Shown piece by piece: positions 40,066 to 51,952 of a DNA stretch of 64,000 nt. This DNA comes from Cerrena zonata (Eukaryota; Basidiomycota; Agaricomycetes; Polyporales; Cerrenaceae), in assembly GCA_038087015.1 (NCBI GenBank), contig JASBNA010000105.1, forward strand, positions 1 to 64,000. Direction: 5' to 3'. Positions within the stretch are counted from its first letter, which is position 1. Each line of letters opens with the position of its first letter. The notes under the pieces were generated by a model. It did no database searches and was not told the origin of the DNA. It saw only the letters and a list, made by a program, of their open reading frames with translations. A program made the translations under genes and the position numbers.

Positions 40066-41284
40066 CTATGACGTAGTGGGTGAAGTGGCAGACGCAACTG
40101 GCTTCGACTTCGGTTGCCTGAAACACTGCTTCAGAGTCGACCTATAGATATGTTTCATCTCCTTGAACATATCGCCCCACCATAGCATCTCCTCCTTCCA
40201 CAACCCGTCCTCCCAAGTTGAGACCTCCATCACCTTCTCTTCAAGATTATACCACGGCACCCTCTCATAATCACCCTGCAAGAACGGTTTCGGCCACGTA
40301 AAGTGCACTATCCTCCTTTCTTCCGTCGTGTTCTTCCACATCTCTGGCGACCGACGTTTGATAGCCAAGTTCCCGTTATAAGCATACGGTAAACGAACGA
40401 CCTCAGCGCCAAAGTAATGGTTCAGATAGGATTGTTCCGCTTCGAGGAGTGGGAAGTCGGCGTGTTCGATCTTGGAAACCATCTGGTTAAACACCGTTGT
40501 CGAGGTCCGGATGAAAAGCACTCCCGCGTTAAAGCCTAGGATATATCCGTTGTGATCGGTGTATACGTCGGGCACTGCGGCAAAGTTGAAAGGAAGCGCA
40601 AACAGCTCGTCGAAATTTCGTCGTACGAGTGTATCCGCGTCAAGATACACTAGGCTCTTTATCCCCTGTTGGTCAAGTTTCCAGAGAGTCAACTTTGTGA
40701 ACTGGTCGAGGAAATGAGGATGGGCGCCATCTCCGTTCTTTGGTGGGGGGATGCGTGAAACTGGTTGTGGAATGAAACCTGAGGATGTTGCAACACAGAG
40801 GGCTGAGGGGGAAACCTTCTCGGGCAGGTATAGTAGGATTAAGCGTGCTGAAACATCTGCTTTGCGTAGAGAGTGACCAAGGGTGGCTACTGCAGGGGCA
40901 AACGCGTCTGTGTAGAGTGTCGTGACAACTGCATGTTCGTCTGGGTTGAAAAACTGGGGTGCAAGTGACGTCGAGAGCACATCATCAGTTACCAATGGGA
41001 ATGGGTTTCTGTCAAACAAAGGTTTTCAAAACATTACAAATGAGTGCAAATATACGTATAAGAAATACTTACAAGCTTTGGTAATGGTTCAAAGGATTCC
41101 GCAATGGCGGCGGGAGTTTAGGGTGTCTAAAGTAGTGATAAAGAAAGCAAACATTCAAAGCGATAGAGACGATGATGATTATGGTATGATACAATGAGCG
41201 ACGATTATGGGAATGTGACGCGTAATTTGCGATTAGGGGGAGGTAACTGTCGCGACGAGAGTGGAGCTGGAGGTAAGACTTCAT
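40066..41284 (-). CDS. GT8-family glycosyltransferase, type II membrane protein
   Basis: Two exons on the minus strand: 41073-41284 and 40066-41008, intron GTAAGT...GACAG of 64 bp, giving 384 residues. The unspliced second frame begins at a TTG codon, which supports the splice. Exon 1 encodes a basic head and one membrane segment (YHTIIIIVSIALNVCFLYHYF, about residues 33-53). The catalytic domain has the GT8 fold marks: AVVTTLYTDAF at its start, the metal/nucleotide-binding D-x-D in VYLDADTLV, then YILGFNAGVLFI, EAEQSYLNHYF and a late HFTWPKPF. The family includes glycogenin and GUX-like enzymes, which use UDP-sugars. The signal anchor points to the Golgi or ER lumen and argues against glycogenin. 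Acceptor unknown. Confidence 0.85.
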
Positions 41285-42971
41285 ATCTAAGGGTGGGGCG
41301 TGGCGTGGTCGTGAAGAGGCGTTTGGGAGAAAAGAAGGAGGAAGTTTAAGTGTGAACGGGCGATTGACTTTAGAGATGCATGCTAAAGCGGCGAGGGTGA
41401 CCGGTGCAGAGAAAGGAAATTCAAGGCGGCCTGTGCAGTCCGCCTAATGTGAACCAGAAGAGACAGGCAACCCTGATGCGCTCATGTCAGCCACCGTAGT
41501 CGCCAGATGATCCTTTCCAGTAGACGTTCTGACCTCAGCCGAGCGCACGGCAGCCACACCTTGTGCCACTTACATGAGGATTCTGCATTTTCCATCTTGA
41601 CCTTTCTTGGTTTCTCCAATGGGGGTTGACTGCTGATTCGGTACAGATCGTATCAGGATTAGACGGAGGTATCTTCACCATAGCGCTGAGGCTGAGCAAT
41701 GTGAGAACCAACGACGGTGGGTAACAACTGCGCCGAGGATATCCTGGGTACTTTCAGCTTTAGTCTGCCCTCGATTTACCTCGTTCATCACATACGGTCC
41801 TCATCTCCGCCTAACCCTTGTCCTCGCCTAATAGTGCCCACCAGGTTATATATACTCAAATGAGGAACAAAAATAGGACAAGCAACCTAAAAGCCGTACT
41901 AGGCGACTCACCTGCCACCAAGGAAGACAATGAGCCTTTTTTGCGTTTGGATTGTCCCAACTTGAACATTCCGTGATTACAGCGGACATGAGTAGACACA
42001 AGTGAAATTGTTGTTTTGACAGCTAGCGACGGTATCAGTTCACTTGCGAGGGATCTTGACGACGACGGTGTTTAGTTCGTTCACCGTGTCGACTCTATCG
42101 AACGACTACAATCGAGATTGATCATAGACATGTCTAAAAAGCATTCAATACTCAAACAGCAAGATACGGGGAGAAGACAACCTGGGACAACTTTGTTTTT
42201 CGAGTTTGTTGATCAGGAGCGATCGAGCGGACCAATATGATTACTCCTATTCACTACGACCAAACAACCATACTGATCAAATAAAATACCACGAGTGATG
42301 CTATCATGATCATAGAATAACTATTCCAGAGATGACCGGTGCCGAGTGTTTAGAACGTTGACAGTCCAGACTCTGATCCCTACGACTTTCCTTTAAATTT
42401 CCTTTCCAGAATTTCACAGATATGAAAAACAAATCCGACACAGCCCTATCACACCCACCAGTTCAAACTTGCGAAATGAATAACAAAGATGAACCCTCAG
42501 ATGGGACAAACGAGCTGTCAAGCTTGTCAAGGACAGATATGATCAAAAGGAAATATGATCGATTGTGCTACTAGGGAGCGTGAGTGACAGAGAGTGAGAG
42601 TGAGAACAGAGGTGTCAGATGTACACAATGAGTAAGTAACAGGTAACTAATGCAGTATCCAAAAGAAAAGATGGAGAGTAGAGAAAAATAGAAACTAAAA
42701 ATAAGCAGTATGCAATAGCAAAGGTAAGTAAGCAGTCCCAACAACATAAAAACTATTCGAGCACGGAAATATACACGACGAGTCCAATATTCCCAACCAA
42801 TAACCAATGATACCAAAAGAGATGGATGGCAAGTCTAGGGATATGAGGGGGTAGGTGGCGGAGACAATGAACGGAATTATACGGGTTCGGCAATAAGGAA
42901 GTCGAGAGTGTGGAGTGGGGTTGGTCGTCAAGAGTCGTCGTCTGTATTAATGCTCATTCTCTTCATCCACC
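41285..42971. other. Intergenic, no gene seen
   Basis: 1.7 kb between the GT8 start (minus) and the channel gene stop (minus). It should hold the GT8 promoter and the channel 3' untranslated region. Several G/A-rich stretches but no repeat structure or coding frame was recognised. Confidence 0.4.
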
Positions 42972-45900
42972 TCACCTCCTAAACGTCCCCCTCCCCGCCA
43001 TATTCTGTTCATATCCCTCCCCTGGACTCCTCTGCTGTTGCTGTTGCTGAGGCGAGTACTGCTGAGGTTGAGGTGGCGTATACTGTTGAGGCTGCTGAGG
43101 TGGATACTGTCCATACGCCTGGTACGGACCTGGGGATCCAGTCAACTCACGGGTAGGGTAAGGTCTATGCACGGGAGCCTCCCTATACGGCTGAGGAGCA
43201 GCCATAGGCAAAGACGGTACCCCAGGCACCTCCGGCGACCCCCCATAAGGCAAGCTAGCAGTACTTCGGTTCATGGCATCGAAGTATCCCGGTGCCTGCT
43301 GCGACGTCAATAGCGGTAATTGGTCACTGCCATCGAATCGGGTCATCTCGATATCGGACTGCGTCCCCTGCGCGAGATATCGATCGTAGGCTGCTTTAGA
43401 AGGTGCAGGCGAGGCTCGACCTGTGATACTCGGTGCATAGAGTGCTGATTTGTTGTCCATAGCGAGGAGGTTGGCAGAAGACACAGATCGGGTATCCCAA
43501 TCTAGTTCACCACGATCACGTTGGTAAAGCGCCGGGTCGTATTCGAGGTCACTCTGTGGATGTGGAAAGCAAACAAAAATAGAATTAGCATCTCATCCCA
43601 AGCAAAGGCAGTTTCAGATAGGGGAACATGGCCGCAGATAGCGGATAGCATATACATGCTGACCACAGCCCTAGAAATGGATCTAAAACTGACCTGTTCG
43701 ATACCAGCAATCTTGATCCCACCCGCGACGACCTTCGTATCCATCTTCGACCCACCGAACTCATCCAACTTGGTCTGTGTACTCGCAATCTTGCCCGAAT
43801 ACACTTGAGGCAGAAGCGCTGACATGTTGGCATGCACCATTGGCGTGAAGAGTTCAGCATGCATCGAAGGGTGTGCGAACCTCTTCTCGAGGCGGTTTCC
43901 GATGTTATCTGCACGTCCAGAATGGACCTGTGCCATCCGAAGTTCATCTTGGGTAGGGATGTAGAAGGTAAAGTCAGGGATGAAGGCGCGGTTGATGTAC
44001 AGTTTGAAGATGACTAGGATGACGATCGGTGGAAGGGTAGCAATCCAGTTGAGAGAGTCGAACCCTAGTTGGAGAAGGATGGCTGGAAGATGGTATGTGA
44101 GTATTATTACGCTGATTCGAATTTGGGATCTTGATCAAGTACTTACTCAAGACCATGAGCAATTGCATCAAGATGACACCAACAAGAAGTCGGTTGATGA
44201 TCACGTTCCAAAGACGCTATTTCCAAACCTATTCAGCCTCCAAGACAGAGATACGAACATCGAGAAAAAGACTCACTCCACCAGACTCGATCTTAGACAC
44301 AAAGACGAACATAAGCTGGTATTTGTATACTCCCGAACTGACCCAAAAGACAATAGCAGCTGCAACAACGACCAATGGCGCGAGAGGGGCAAACACGAAA
44401 CCGACAGTTGCCATGAAGAGCTGAAAGTTCATCGCAAATGTGTCAATCGCAGAACATGGATCATCATCTTATCCCAGACTTACAGTGTTAGAGCTAACAA
44501 AAACAATCGTCATCAATAAATGATACATCCAAGGGAAAGGTCAGAGTTCGGTACTCACTAGTATACAGAATATTGGAATTCGGGGGGCTGGGTCCATTCA
44601 CGGATATCACGAGGAGTCCGACCGAAAAGGCTACAAAGATACATAGGTTAGTTTCCATCTCAAGTATTCTATCTCGGTCAGGAAGGACGTACTGTTTCTT
44701 GATGAAAATCCACACAAGATTGATAATCTGCGCCAGATCGAAGAGAACAAGGAATCCTCGAAGTCTGTGTAGTGTGGCAGTTTATATCTAACAAATCGAT
44801 ACCTGATACACGGAGGAGACTTACGGGAAGTAGGTCAGCCAGTACGAAGACTGATCGATGTAGGTCCGGTTAATGGTGGCAGGGAGTTCTATGGAGAACG
44901 TCACAAATCAGCAAATATTCTAAATGAGTAGGTTACGAAAAAACACATACTGTTGACGTTTTGCAGGATATCCTCGAAGCTCTTATGTTTGCCAATCTCC
45001 CTAATGATCTCCTTTACAGAGTCTGTGATAGCCTTGTTTGAGCCCTCTTCCTAGCGGTGATTACAGACAGCATGACTCACTGAAGATGACTCCAATCAAG
45101 GTAAAGACGACCAATTGCGAGATGACCAAGAATGCGAAATATCGAGCAACGACCGACCGATCGAGTTTGGAATGTGTCGTAGAACCCATATATTGGGAAA
45201 GCCATCGCATGATGATAGGCAGGAAGAAACTGAAGAACGCAGAAACCGCCGGAGGGAGCACACCAGAAATGAATGTGAAAGTAGCGGGTGAGTCGTCAGA
45301 CCAGGTTTGGAGGAAGGGGACAAAGGTCGTGAGCTAGGACGATAGACTTGGGTTAGATACTTCAAGGTAACTTGCGGATTGTGCATGTGTAGACTTACGG
45401 AAGCCAAGTTAGCCAGGATGGAGATGATGAACAGGGGGACGGTGTTGAAGAAACAAACGAGGATGAGGAAAATCCATCCTGTCATCCGCTTGCCATTCAA
45501 CTCTGCCGTAGACTTGTTCAAGTTCTCCCAAATCTTGTTGACACGGATTGTCAGTTTTTTATGGTTGACATATTGGAGTCGGGACTTACAAGGTCCTTGG
45601 GGTTAGGGGCAAGGGTGATAGTCGCACCTTTCACTCGTTTCCTTCTGAGCAAATTGGCGACAATGTGTGCATAAGGAACGGCTGCCATGGACGCAAAACC
45701 ATAGTTCTCAGCTCTGCGAATATCAATCTGGGCTCGGTATTCTTCAACAGCACGCTCGGTACGTTGCAGTTTCGCGCTACACAAATCTATGCCTTCAGAC
45801 TGTGTCACCGCCAGCGATAAAATGAACCTATAACTTACGTGTAATAATCAATAGCGTCTTTCTCTTCACCTCCACAGCACCCAGTCCCACCAACCCGGAT

Positions 45901-47531
45901 AGTAGGCCGTTTCTTGCCAATCTTGCCATCCTTGAGGTATTTGACAAGAGCCCGTTCGAGTTCACGCACGGTGTCGTTGTGATACTCGATAAGCTCCGGG
46001 AGCTTTCCCACTTGTCGGCCAACGTGTACTGAAGTGGTGGGATACGGTGCATTGACCGAGTCGAAAATTGCTCGGATTCCCTCGTCGGACTGCATCCGTT
46101 TCGGTACATCCATAAGCATGAGTGTTCGTGCATAGAATGACTGGACGTATTCTGGGGACCGGAACCATTGCTTCCTGAGACGGATAACTTGCTTCCAGTT
46201 CCACCAGACACAAGCCATTGTCAAGAACGATACCAGGTAAGTGACAGTAACATGAGCGAAGAGAATTCTAGTCTCGACATCTCGGATAGTGAGCATCGAC
46301 AGGACATCCCTAGAATCCTTGTCGACATGTTTGAGGTTATAGGTGATGTTGATGGGGAGCAAGACACCGCAGGTGAGGACGGCGATACCGGTGAAGAGCC
46401 ATCGGAGCATGCGGAGGAAACGAAGAAAGACGGCAGCGTCGAGGCCGACTTTCTCTACGAGTTCGGGCTCTTTGGTGTGTATGAGAGGGGAGACCCAGCC
46501 GAATATGGAGTCGGAAATTCGTGGAGGCTTTTTGTTGCCGACATGGTACTTGACCTTGGGTTCGTAAACAATCTAAAGAGGGTGCGTCAGTAATTTTATT
46601 GGTGACGTAGAGAGGTTTTGCAGCGTGGTGCGGCCGTCGAGGGATTCTAACACAACATAATCTTTAAAATAGAAGCAAGAGACCAGAGCCAGGATAACGG
46701 ACACTTGACAGAGTGATGCGAAGACAGACGTTCCTTTGCGCTGATCTCCATCAAAACACCGGGTACATATCCCCTAGGAATGAGGCTACGACGAAGGCGT
46801 AAAAGACACATGTCTAGAATTTTTTCTCTCGAGAAACATTCGAATGCTGTCTCCCGATGCATAAGGGAAGCGGGTGGGTGGAGGGAAGGTAATGACGTCA
46901 AGGAGATTTGATGAAAATCCAAGACAATAAGAGCTGGCCCCGGATTAATGTGTCCAAGAGTTATTAAGGGAGCGCATCACAACTGTCAAGAAGAAGATGA
47001 AGACAACGTCCCCTGGTTCTCGCAGGGATATCAAGATGGTCATGATTTTGAGGGGATACGGAGGACATCACGTAGTGCCGATAGAGGTGACAATGGTTTG
47101 GACAAGGAGAGCTGACCCAGTATCCATACAAACGAGCAGAACCCCAGAATGAGTCCCATCGGCCAAGATGTCCAGGATACTCCAATTCAAGGGGAGCAAG
47201 TTATGGAGGCAGTTACTGAAACGTTAAATGGATGATTGCACGTCATTTTTGTTTGACGCTAGGTTGCCGCCTTTCCCTCGAGTGAAGCACCACGCTGCAA
47301 GAACCTGACAGATCGCCAACTCACCTTGTTTTTCGGACGGAGAACATTGAAGATGAGGATCGTGACGACCTGCGGTGATTAGACAAGCTTAGTCTCTTCA
47401 CACCATGCTGCGTATTGGGGGAAAATACTGACTGAAATGATAGACATAAGCCCAACTTGGGTGCCCACCGCAGCGGGCGCCAGCGTCCGCAAGTTGGCAC
47501 TTTGGTCCAGAAGGTCACCAAGGTCGGCCAT
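42972..47531 (-). CDS. CSC1/OSCA-type calcium-permeable stress-gated cation channel
   Basis: 15 exons on the minus strand give 975 residues: 47433-47531, 47325-47369, 45839-46572, 45590-45776, 45399-45533, 45081-45333, 44951-45022, 44825-44888, 44693-44764, 44559-44630, 44484-44493, 44277-44420, 44147-44216, 43694-44082, 42972-43553. The N-terminus (SANLRTLAPAAVGTQVGLMS, then VVTILIFNVLRPKNK) is a first membrane helix of the RSN1_TM type. A cytosolic loop (LMLMDVPKRMQSDEGI) is followed by the DUF221 multi-membrane region (WIFLILVCFFNTVPLFIISILANLAS, VARYFAFLVISQLVVF, GFLVLFDLAQIINLVWIF, FAPLAPLVVVAAAIVFW). The C-terminal tail is Q/P-rich and ends GRGTFRR. Family members are osmosensitive cation channels of the plasma or internal membranes. 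Intron 2 is 752 bp, against mostly 40-110 bp elsewhere, because of an inserted repeat, and exon 11 is only 10 nt. Confidence 0.88.
46611..47312. mobile_element. Probable MITE inside intron 2 of the channel gene
   Basis: The ends of the long intron carry an inverted repeat of about 40 bp: AGGTTTTGCAGCGTGGTGC at 46612-46630 on plus, and its near-complement ending at about 47306, followed in both by TCGAGGGA. The 700-bp interval has no coding homology. The target duplication is not clear, so the ends may be a few bases off. Confidence 0.55.
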
Positions 47532-47964
47532 TGTGAGTTAACGTGTAGTAGTAAGTGTAATGTGTGGTCGTCCTCTTCGTTGATGGTGGAGGAGAGAGGA
47601 GCACCTGAAAAGACCGTAAAGGGGTTGAAGAAAGATTGGTTGGCCTGCAACTAAGGCAAGTGGTGGAGTACCATTCCAAGCAGGAAACAGCTCCCCTGAA
47701 CGGTCTTTGTTTCGCCCTCCACTGCGCTGCCGTCTTGCCGACTTGTATTCTTTTCAAGCCCCGAAATGGGACCCTTGTATTGTCCCTGGAAATTTGTATC
47801 CGTGAGAACATCCCCGGCCATATTGTTCTAGATCCCCACGCGAACTCGATCACACTCGGTCTTTCTTCTCCTCGCTTGGTAACTTGCTCAATTAGCTCCG
47901 TCGGTTGTCAACTTCTTTCATTGTCCCCGCGTCGGTATCTGCTATGGACCGCTAACTCTTGAGA
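47532..47964. promoter_or_regulatory. Shared divergent promoter of channel gene and IMPACT-like gene
   Basis: 433 bp separate the two divergent start codons. No strong TATA box was seen. Bidirectional use is inferred from the layout only. Confidence 0.45.
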
Positions 47965-48830
47965 ATGGCCACTACAAACTTGGATTCCTTCGTAATCTCA
48001 TCCCGCCCTCCTCCCAAACCCACCGCAACCTCTCAGGAGATCAGGGATCGTGGCTCTACCTTTGTTGCCAATATATTCCAAGCCCCATCACTTGATGATG
48101 CCCGACGAGCGATAGACTACCTACGAAATGTTACACATTCCAAGCGACGCGCGACACACGAAATCTCCGCCTGGCGATGCATGTCTCTGAAAGGTGGTAA
48201 ATCAGGTCTCGGAGGTCCTGATGATTTCGAGGTTGCCTCGGGCAGTGACGACGACGGAGAAAAGTATGCAGGTGGTCGTATATTGAAGGTGATGCAAGCA
48301 GAGGGTGCGCTTGATGCTGTTGTGATAGTCAGTCGATGGTGCGAATATATCTCACTTGGTCGCTGGAAGATGTTATATTTGGACGTTGCAGGTATGGCGG
48401 AGAGATGCTCGGACCTGTGAGGTTCGAACATATCGAGACCTGTACACGCGAAGTGTGTCGCTCGTTCGTTCTGAAGGAACAGGTCGAGGACGCCATCACT
48501 ACTCTCACCACACTCGACAGCATCCTGCTCACCCTTCGTGAAGAATTGGCGCAGCTCAAGGCTGTTGATTCTGCTCCTCCTCCTGGCGATCTTAAGCCAA
48601 AGAAGCCACAGGATTACAGCTCACTGAGGGACACGCTGGACACCAAGAAAGCGAATCGGCTCGTGACAGCCAGAGAGAATTCAGTGAAAAGTGTTAAACT
48701 ATCTTTGGCTAAACTAAAAGAACAGCTCAAGATGCCAGTGGTACGTGTATGTATAGTTCGAGAGGTTCCATTTGCTAATGGTACTTAGGATGAGGCCGTT
48801 GCTGGAGAGAATACAGCGGGACCAGTCTGA
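47965..48830 (+). CDS. IMPACT/YIH1-like UPF0029-domain protein
   Basis: Three exons, 47965-48338, 48392-48740 and 48789-48830, with 53- and 48-bp introns (GTGCGA...GCAG, GTACGT...TTAG), encode 254 residues. The start is the ATG at 47965; the longer frame upstream begins at TTG. The UPF0029 domain spans about residues 20-160: RDRGSTFVANIF, H-S-K-R-R-A-T-H-E-I-S-A-W-R, then E-G-A-L-D-A-V-V-I-V-S-R-W joined across the splice to YGGEMLGPVRFEHI. The C-terminal third is a charged probable coiled coil (KEQVEDAITTLTTLDSILLTL, VKLSLAKLKEQLK). Yeast YIH1 and mammalian IMPACT restrain the eIF2-alpha kinase GCN2 through GCN1. This protein lacks the N-terminal RWD domain of those, so that role is uncertain. 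Confidence 0.85.
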
Positions 48831-49473
48831 CATTACCCTTACTCGTCAGTGTTTGATTATACGATACTTGGAAATGTAACTATCATCCACGTTCGAAATA
48901 CTATTGATTCCCCTAACCTCCAATGCCTCCTGTCTCTCTTTATAGACATATGTAGGCTCGACCTATCAGTGACGCAAGTCCAGAACCTTTTCTGTTATCT
49001 GTTCTCTGTTCTCTGTTCTCTGTTCTCTGTTCTCTGTTCTCTGTTCTCTGTTCTCTGTTCTCTGTTCTCTGTTCTCTGTTCTCTGTTCTCTGTTCTCTGT
49101 TCTCCGTCTCCTTCACGTCCTCCCACAAACCCCACGCCTTCGTTACTGACTTCTATTTCCAGGCACAAAGCTGTCCTGTGTCTACCTTCCCGCAGTCCTC
49201 GTGATAAGCACAACATCCTTTTCTGACAAAGACCTATGCACAGGAAATTCCTTCCGGATGGTGGCCAATTATCTGTTCTCTGTGGCCTCATGTCCGCGAC
49301 TAGTATTGTGTATGTTTGTTCCTGCTTCCTGGTGTTCTTGTATAACAGAGCCTAAACAAATGACATCTGAAAACATACTGCATCGCTTTAAGAGCTCGCA
49401 GATCATACAAAGCTACCAACCAACAGTAAAAACCATAAACAAGCGTTGAGAGTTTGTCATACAATAACAATTA
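48831..49473. other. Intergenic between two convergent genes, with heptamer array
   Basis: 643 bp. Apart from the TGTTCTC array at 49000-49104, nothing recognisable. Long frames here arise from the array. Confidence 0.5.
49000..49104 (+). repeat. (TGTTCTC)n minisatellite, about 15 units
   Basis: 105 bp of near-perfect 7-bp repeats. It produces artificial repeat peptides in all frames, since 7 is not a multiple of 3. Confidence 0.95.
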
Positions 49474-51237
49474 CTACCGCAACGACAGTATTAAAGTTTC
49501 TTCCAGTCGGCGACGCGTATCGGGCAGATTGAAATCAATCGAAATAGGACTGCACATCTCAAACTCTTCGGGTCCATATCCTCTTTCACGACGCTCTACA
49601 ACAATGTCACAAAGGTCATCCCCGTTGATATGATACCCTGCCCACGACCCATGTCGCACAAATATCTGACGTAACATAGGCATAGGAACCGTCCCGTCCG
49701 GCAACACACGAATCGCATCGAGAAGAGATAAGCCAGCCGTCATGTGGTTCATCTGGAGCGACTCTAGCTCGCTTGCCCGAAGCAGGCTTCCAGAGAAGGT
49801 GGCTTGTGAAAGCACCTGATACAATGTCTCGATGAAGACGCTTTTAAGGACGGGATAGACGACGACACTGGCCGCTTCGATGAACTCGACCCATGGAGAT
49901 GTGTCTGGGAATACACGTTCATTACACAGGTAGAGCGTGAAGTGGAAGTACCGGGGCCAGGAACCTATGCAGGTTTCTGTCGATGTCTCGAAGGACAGCC
50001 CGTATCTTGCCGAAGGGTTCCATGTAACTTCGGTATTTATCGAGTCCGATTTTACATCCCCGGGGAGCGATGAAAGACCAAATTTTGTGAAAACGGATGA
50101 GAGGGGGAATGGGGGTACGGAATTGTCTGCATTGAACTTTATCCTCACAGTAGCCTCGATGTTCGGAGGGAATGTCAGGAATTGTATGACGGTTATGATA
50201 TTCCAGGAGTGTGATTGGGATAGGTCCAGTCGTTTGAGGTGGGGAAGATTCACCATCGAGTCTCTGCGTGCCCCTTGCGTGCCTATAGGAATTCTTTTGA
50301 GAAGAAGACGCTCGAGGTTAGGTAGCCTCGCGAGCAGGTTAAGGAGGTCTTCACATGTACCCGGAGGATTTTGGACGGGGAATTTGATCTGCAGGTGGGT
50401 AACGGTAGGTGGCAGATTACCTAGCATCTCCCAGCTGACGAAGACACCCCTCAGACTAAGAATACGCAAAAAGCGAGGCATCGAGTTTAAGACGGCTGGA
50501 ATAGGAATCCCCCCCTTGATATATGAAAATGCATTGATATGGAGGTCGACCAACAGCGCGAATGGTCGAAGAGGGGCTTCATTCATACCCTGGAGCTGAA
50601 TCAACGACTGTGGCAAATCAAGACGAAACGTTCGGATCCGATACGACTCGTTTAGTATCTTCCCCCACGACTCCTTCTCTTCTTCATTCCAGGTGTCAGC
50701 GGATGTCACCTCATCATACGCAAAGAGGCCATATTCGATCGTAATATCGAGTGGAGCTGAGCGTGAACGATGTAAGGTTGCATCCAACAACGGAGGTCTC
50801 GAAAAGATATCTTCATCCAGATATCCCCAAAGTAGAGGGCTTGCTAGGGCGACCACTCTCCAGCGATGGCATATCTGTGTCGGAACCAGCCAGTACCACT
50901 TTGCCAATTCGAACGGTTGCTGATGATTACCAGCGGAATCTACCTCGGGCACAATGGAAATGTCACGATAATATAGAAAGATCTCGACAACGAGCTCGTT
51001 TGGTAAGCTGAACACAGGTAGTCTAGAATTGACTATCCTGGACAATGCAGCTATGCGTCGTCGATGCTTGTATACTTCGTTCTCATGGAAGCGAGTGAGC
51101 TCCAACAAGTGTTCCTCAGGCTTCGAGCTCAAGGAGACCGCATTGTTGTTGCCTGAGGAAAAAGTTAGAAACATATTTGAATTAATAGATGAAGTCTTAC
51201 ATCCGTCGGTACCAATTCTAGTAACTTTTGAGCTCAT
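49474..51237 (-). CDS. F-box protein 5
   Basis: Exon 1 51201-51237 (MSSKVTRIGTDG), intron 51153-51200 (GTAAGAC...CCTCAG, 48 bp, in frame and without stop), exon 2 49474-51152, giving 571 residues. Exon 1 matches the style of F-box 3 (MSPKSSITRAVDG). Family helix ELTRFHENEVYKHRRRIAALSRIVNS, F-box SLPNELVVEIFLYYRDIS, WYWLVPTQICHRWRVVALASPLLWGYL. LRR-like repeats follow (LRILSLRGVFVSWEML, LPNLERLLLKRIP, LPHLKRLDLSQSHSWNI). It ends RRRLEETLILSLR. It lies 17 kb from the tandem cluster and on the other strand. Predicted SCF substrate adaptor. Confidence 0.87.
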   Translation of the reverse strand: MSSKVTRIGTDGCKTSSINSNMFLTFSSGNNNAVSLSSKPEEHLLELTRFHENEVYKHRRRIAALSRIVNSRLPVFSLPNELVVEIFLYYRDISIVPEVDSAGNHQQPFELAKWYWLVPTQICHRWRVVALASPLLWGYLDEDIFSRPPLLDATLHRSRSAPLDITIEYGLFAYDEVTSADTWNEEEKESWGKILNESYRIRTFRLDLPQSLIQLQGMNEAPLRPFALLVDLHINAFSYIKGGIPIPAVLNSMPRFLRILSLRGVFVSWEMLGNLPPTVTHLQIKFPVQNPPGTCEDLLNLLARLPNLERLLLKRIPIGTQGARRDSMVNLPHLKRLDLSQSHSWNIITVIQFLTFPPNIEATVRIKFNADNSVPPFPLSSVFTKFGLSSLPGDVKSDSINTEVTWNPSARYGLSFETSTETCIGSWPRYFHFTLYLCNERVFPDTSPWVEFIEAASVVVYPVLKSVFIETLYQVLSQATFSGSLLRASELESLQMNHMTAGLSLLDAIRVLPDGTVPMPMLRQIFVRHGSWAGYHINGDDLCDIVVERRERGYGPEEFEMCSPISIDFNLPDTRRRLEETLILSLR

Positions 51238-51952
51238 GCGAATGTCGACTATGTACTACACGGAGGCAGATAGTGTCCTATAGTAAGTACTAGTCTTACG
51301 TAGCAACCTAGTACTCTTCGTTGCTGACTTGGCCGCAAAGTTTCGTAAAGATGACGTAGTAGCTTTATCTCATGGTTAGAAGTGACCCGTCTCAATCCGA
51401 TCACTGGCATCACACTTGAGCATTTTTGACTCAAACTTCGACCATCCACTTTACAAAATGCCAACTCACTCTGCTCCATTTTCAGTACGTTCTCATTTGT
51501 TCCACATATCCGCACCTTCTATTATGTACATATTTATTTGCAGAATAAAATGCCCAGTAGAAAATACTAAGCAGGATGGCTGGCTCGGTGCTTTGCTTAC
51601 TCTTACACATGGAATCAAGTATAAATTGGGGCTCGTTCCAACAACAACGAAGCCCTCGGTCTTCTTAACATTGGCCTATCATCTCTACATATGAGAATCT
51701 CGCTTGAATGGCTGGCTGTCGAATAGACCAAACTTCCTTTTGCTCTTTCCATGCACGTACGAATGTACAATCCGACCACCTCGTGGGATCGTACCTGGAC
51801 TTTCTTACTTCACGATTCACCAGATGACCACAATTCCGCGCTATTATGCGTGACGCATGTCGGTATAACGTGGGTATAAAAGGGCTCCTGTATGTACCTG
51901 TCCACGTATAGTCCTTTGATTCCCCCACCCAATAACTCAATATACTTCCAAA

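Noticed and set aside
48849..49226. Repeat protein (LFSVLCS units) over the heptamer array, and its antisense counterparts
   Set aside because: Translation of a 7-bp repeat gives periodic peptides in every frame; no start context or conserved flank.
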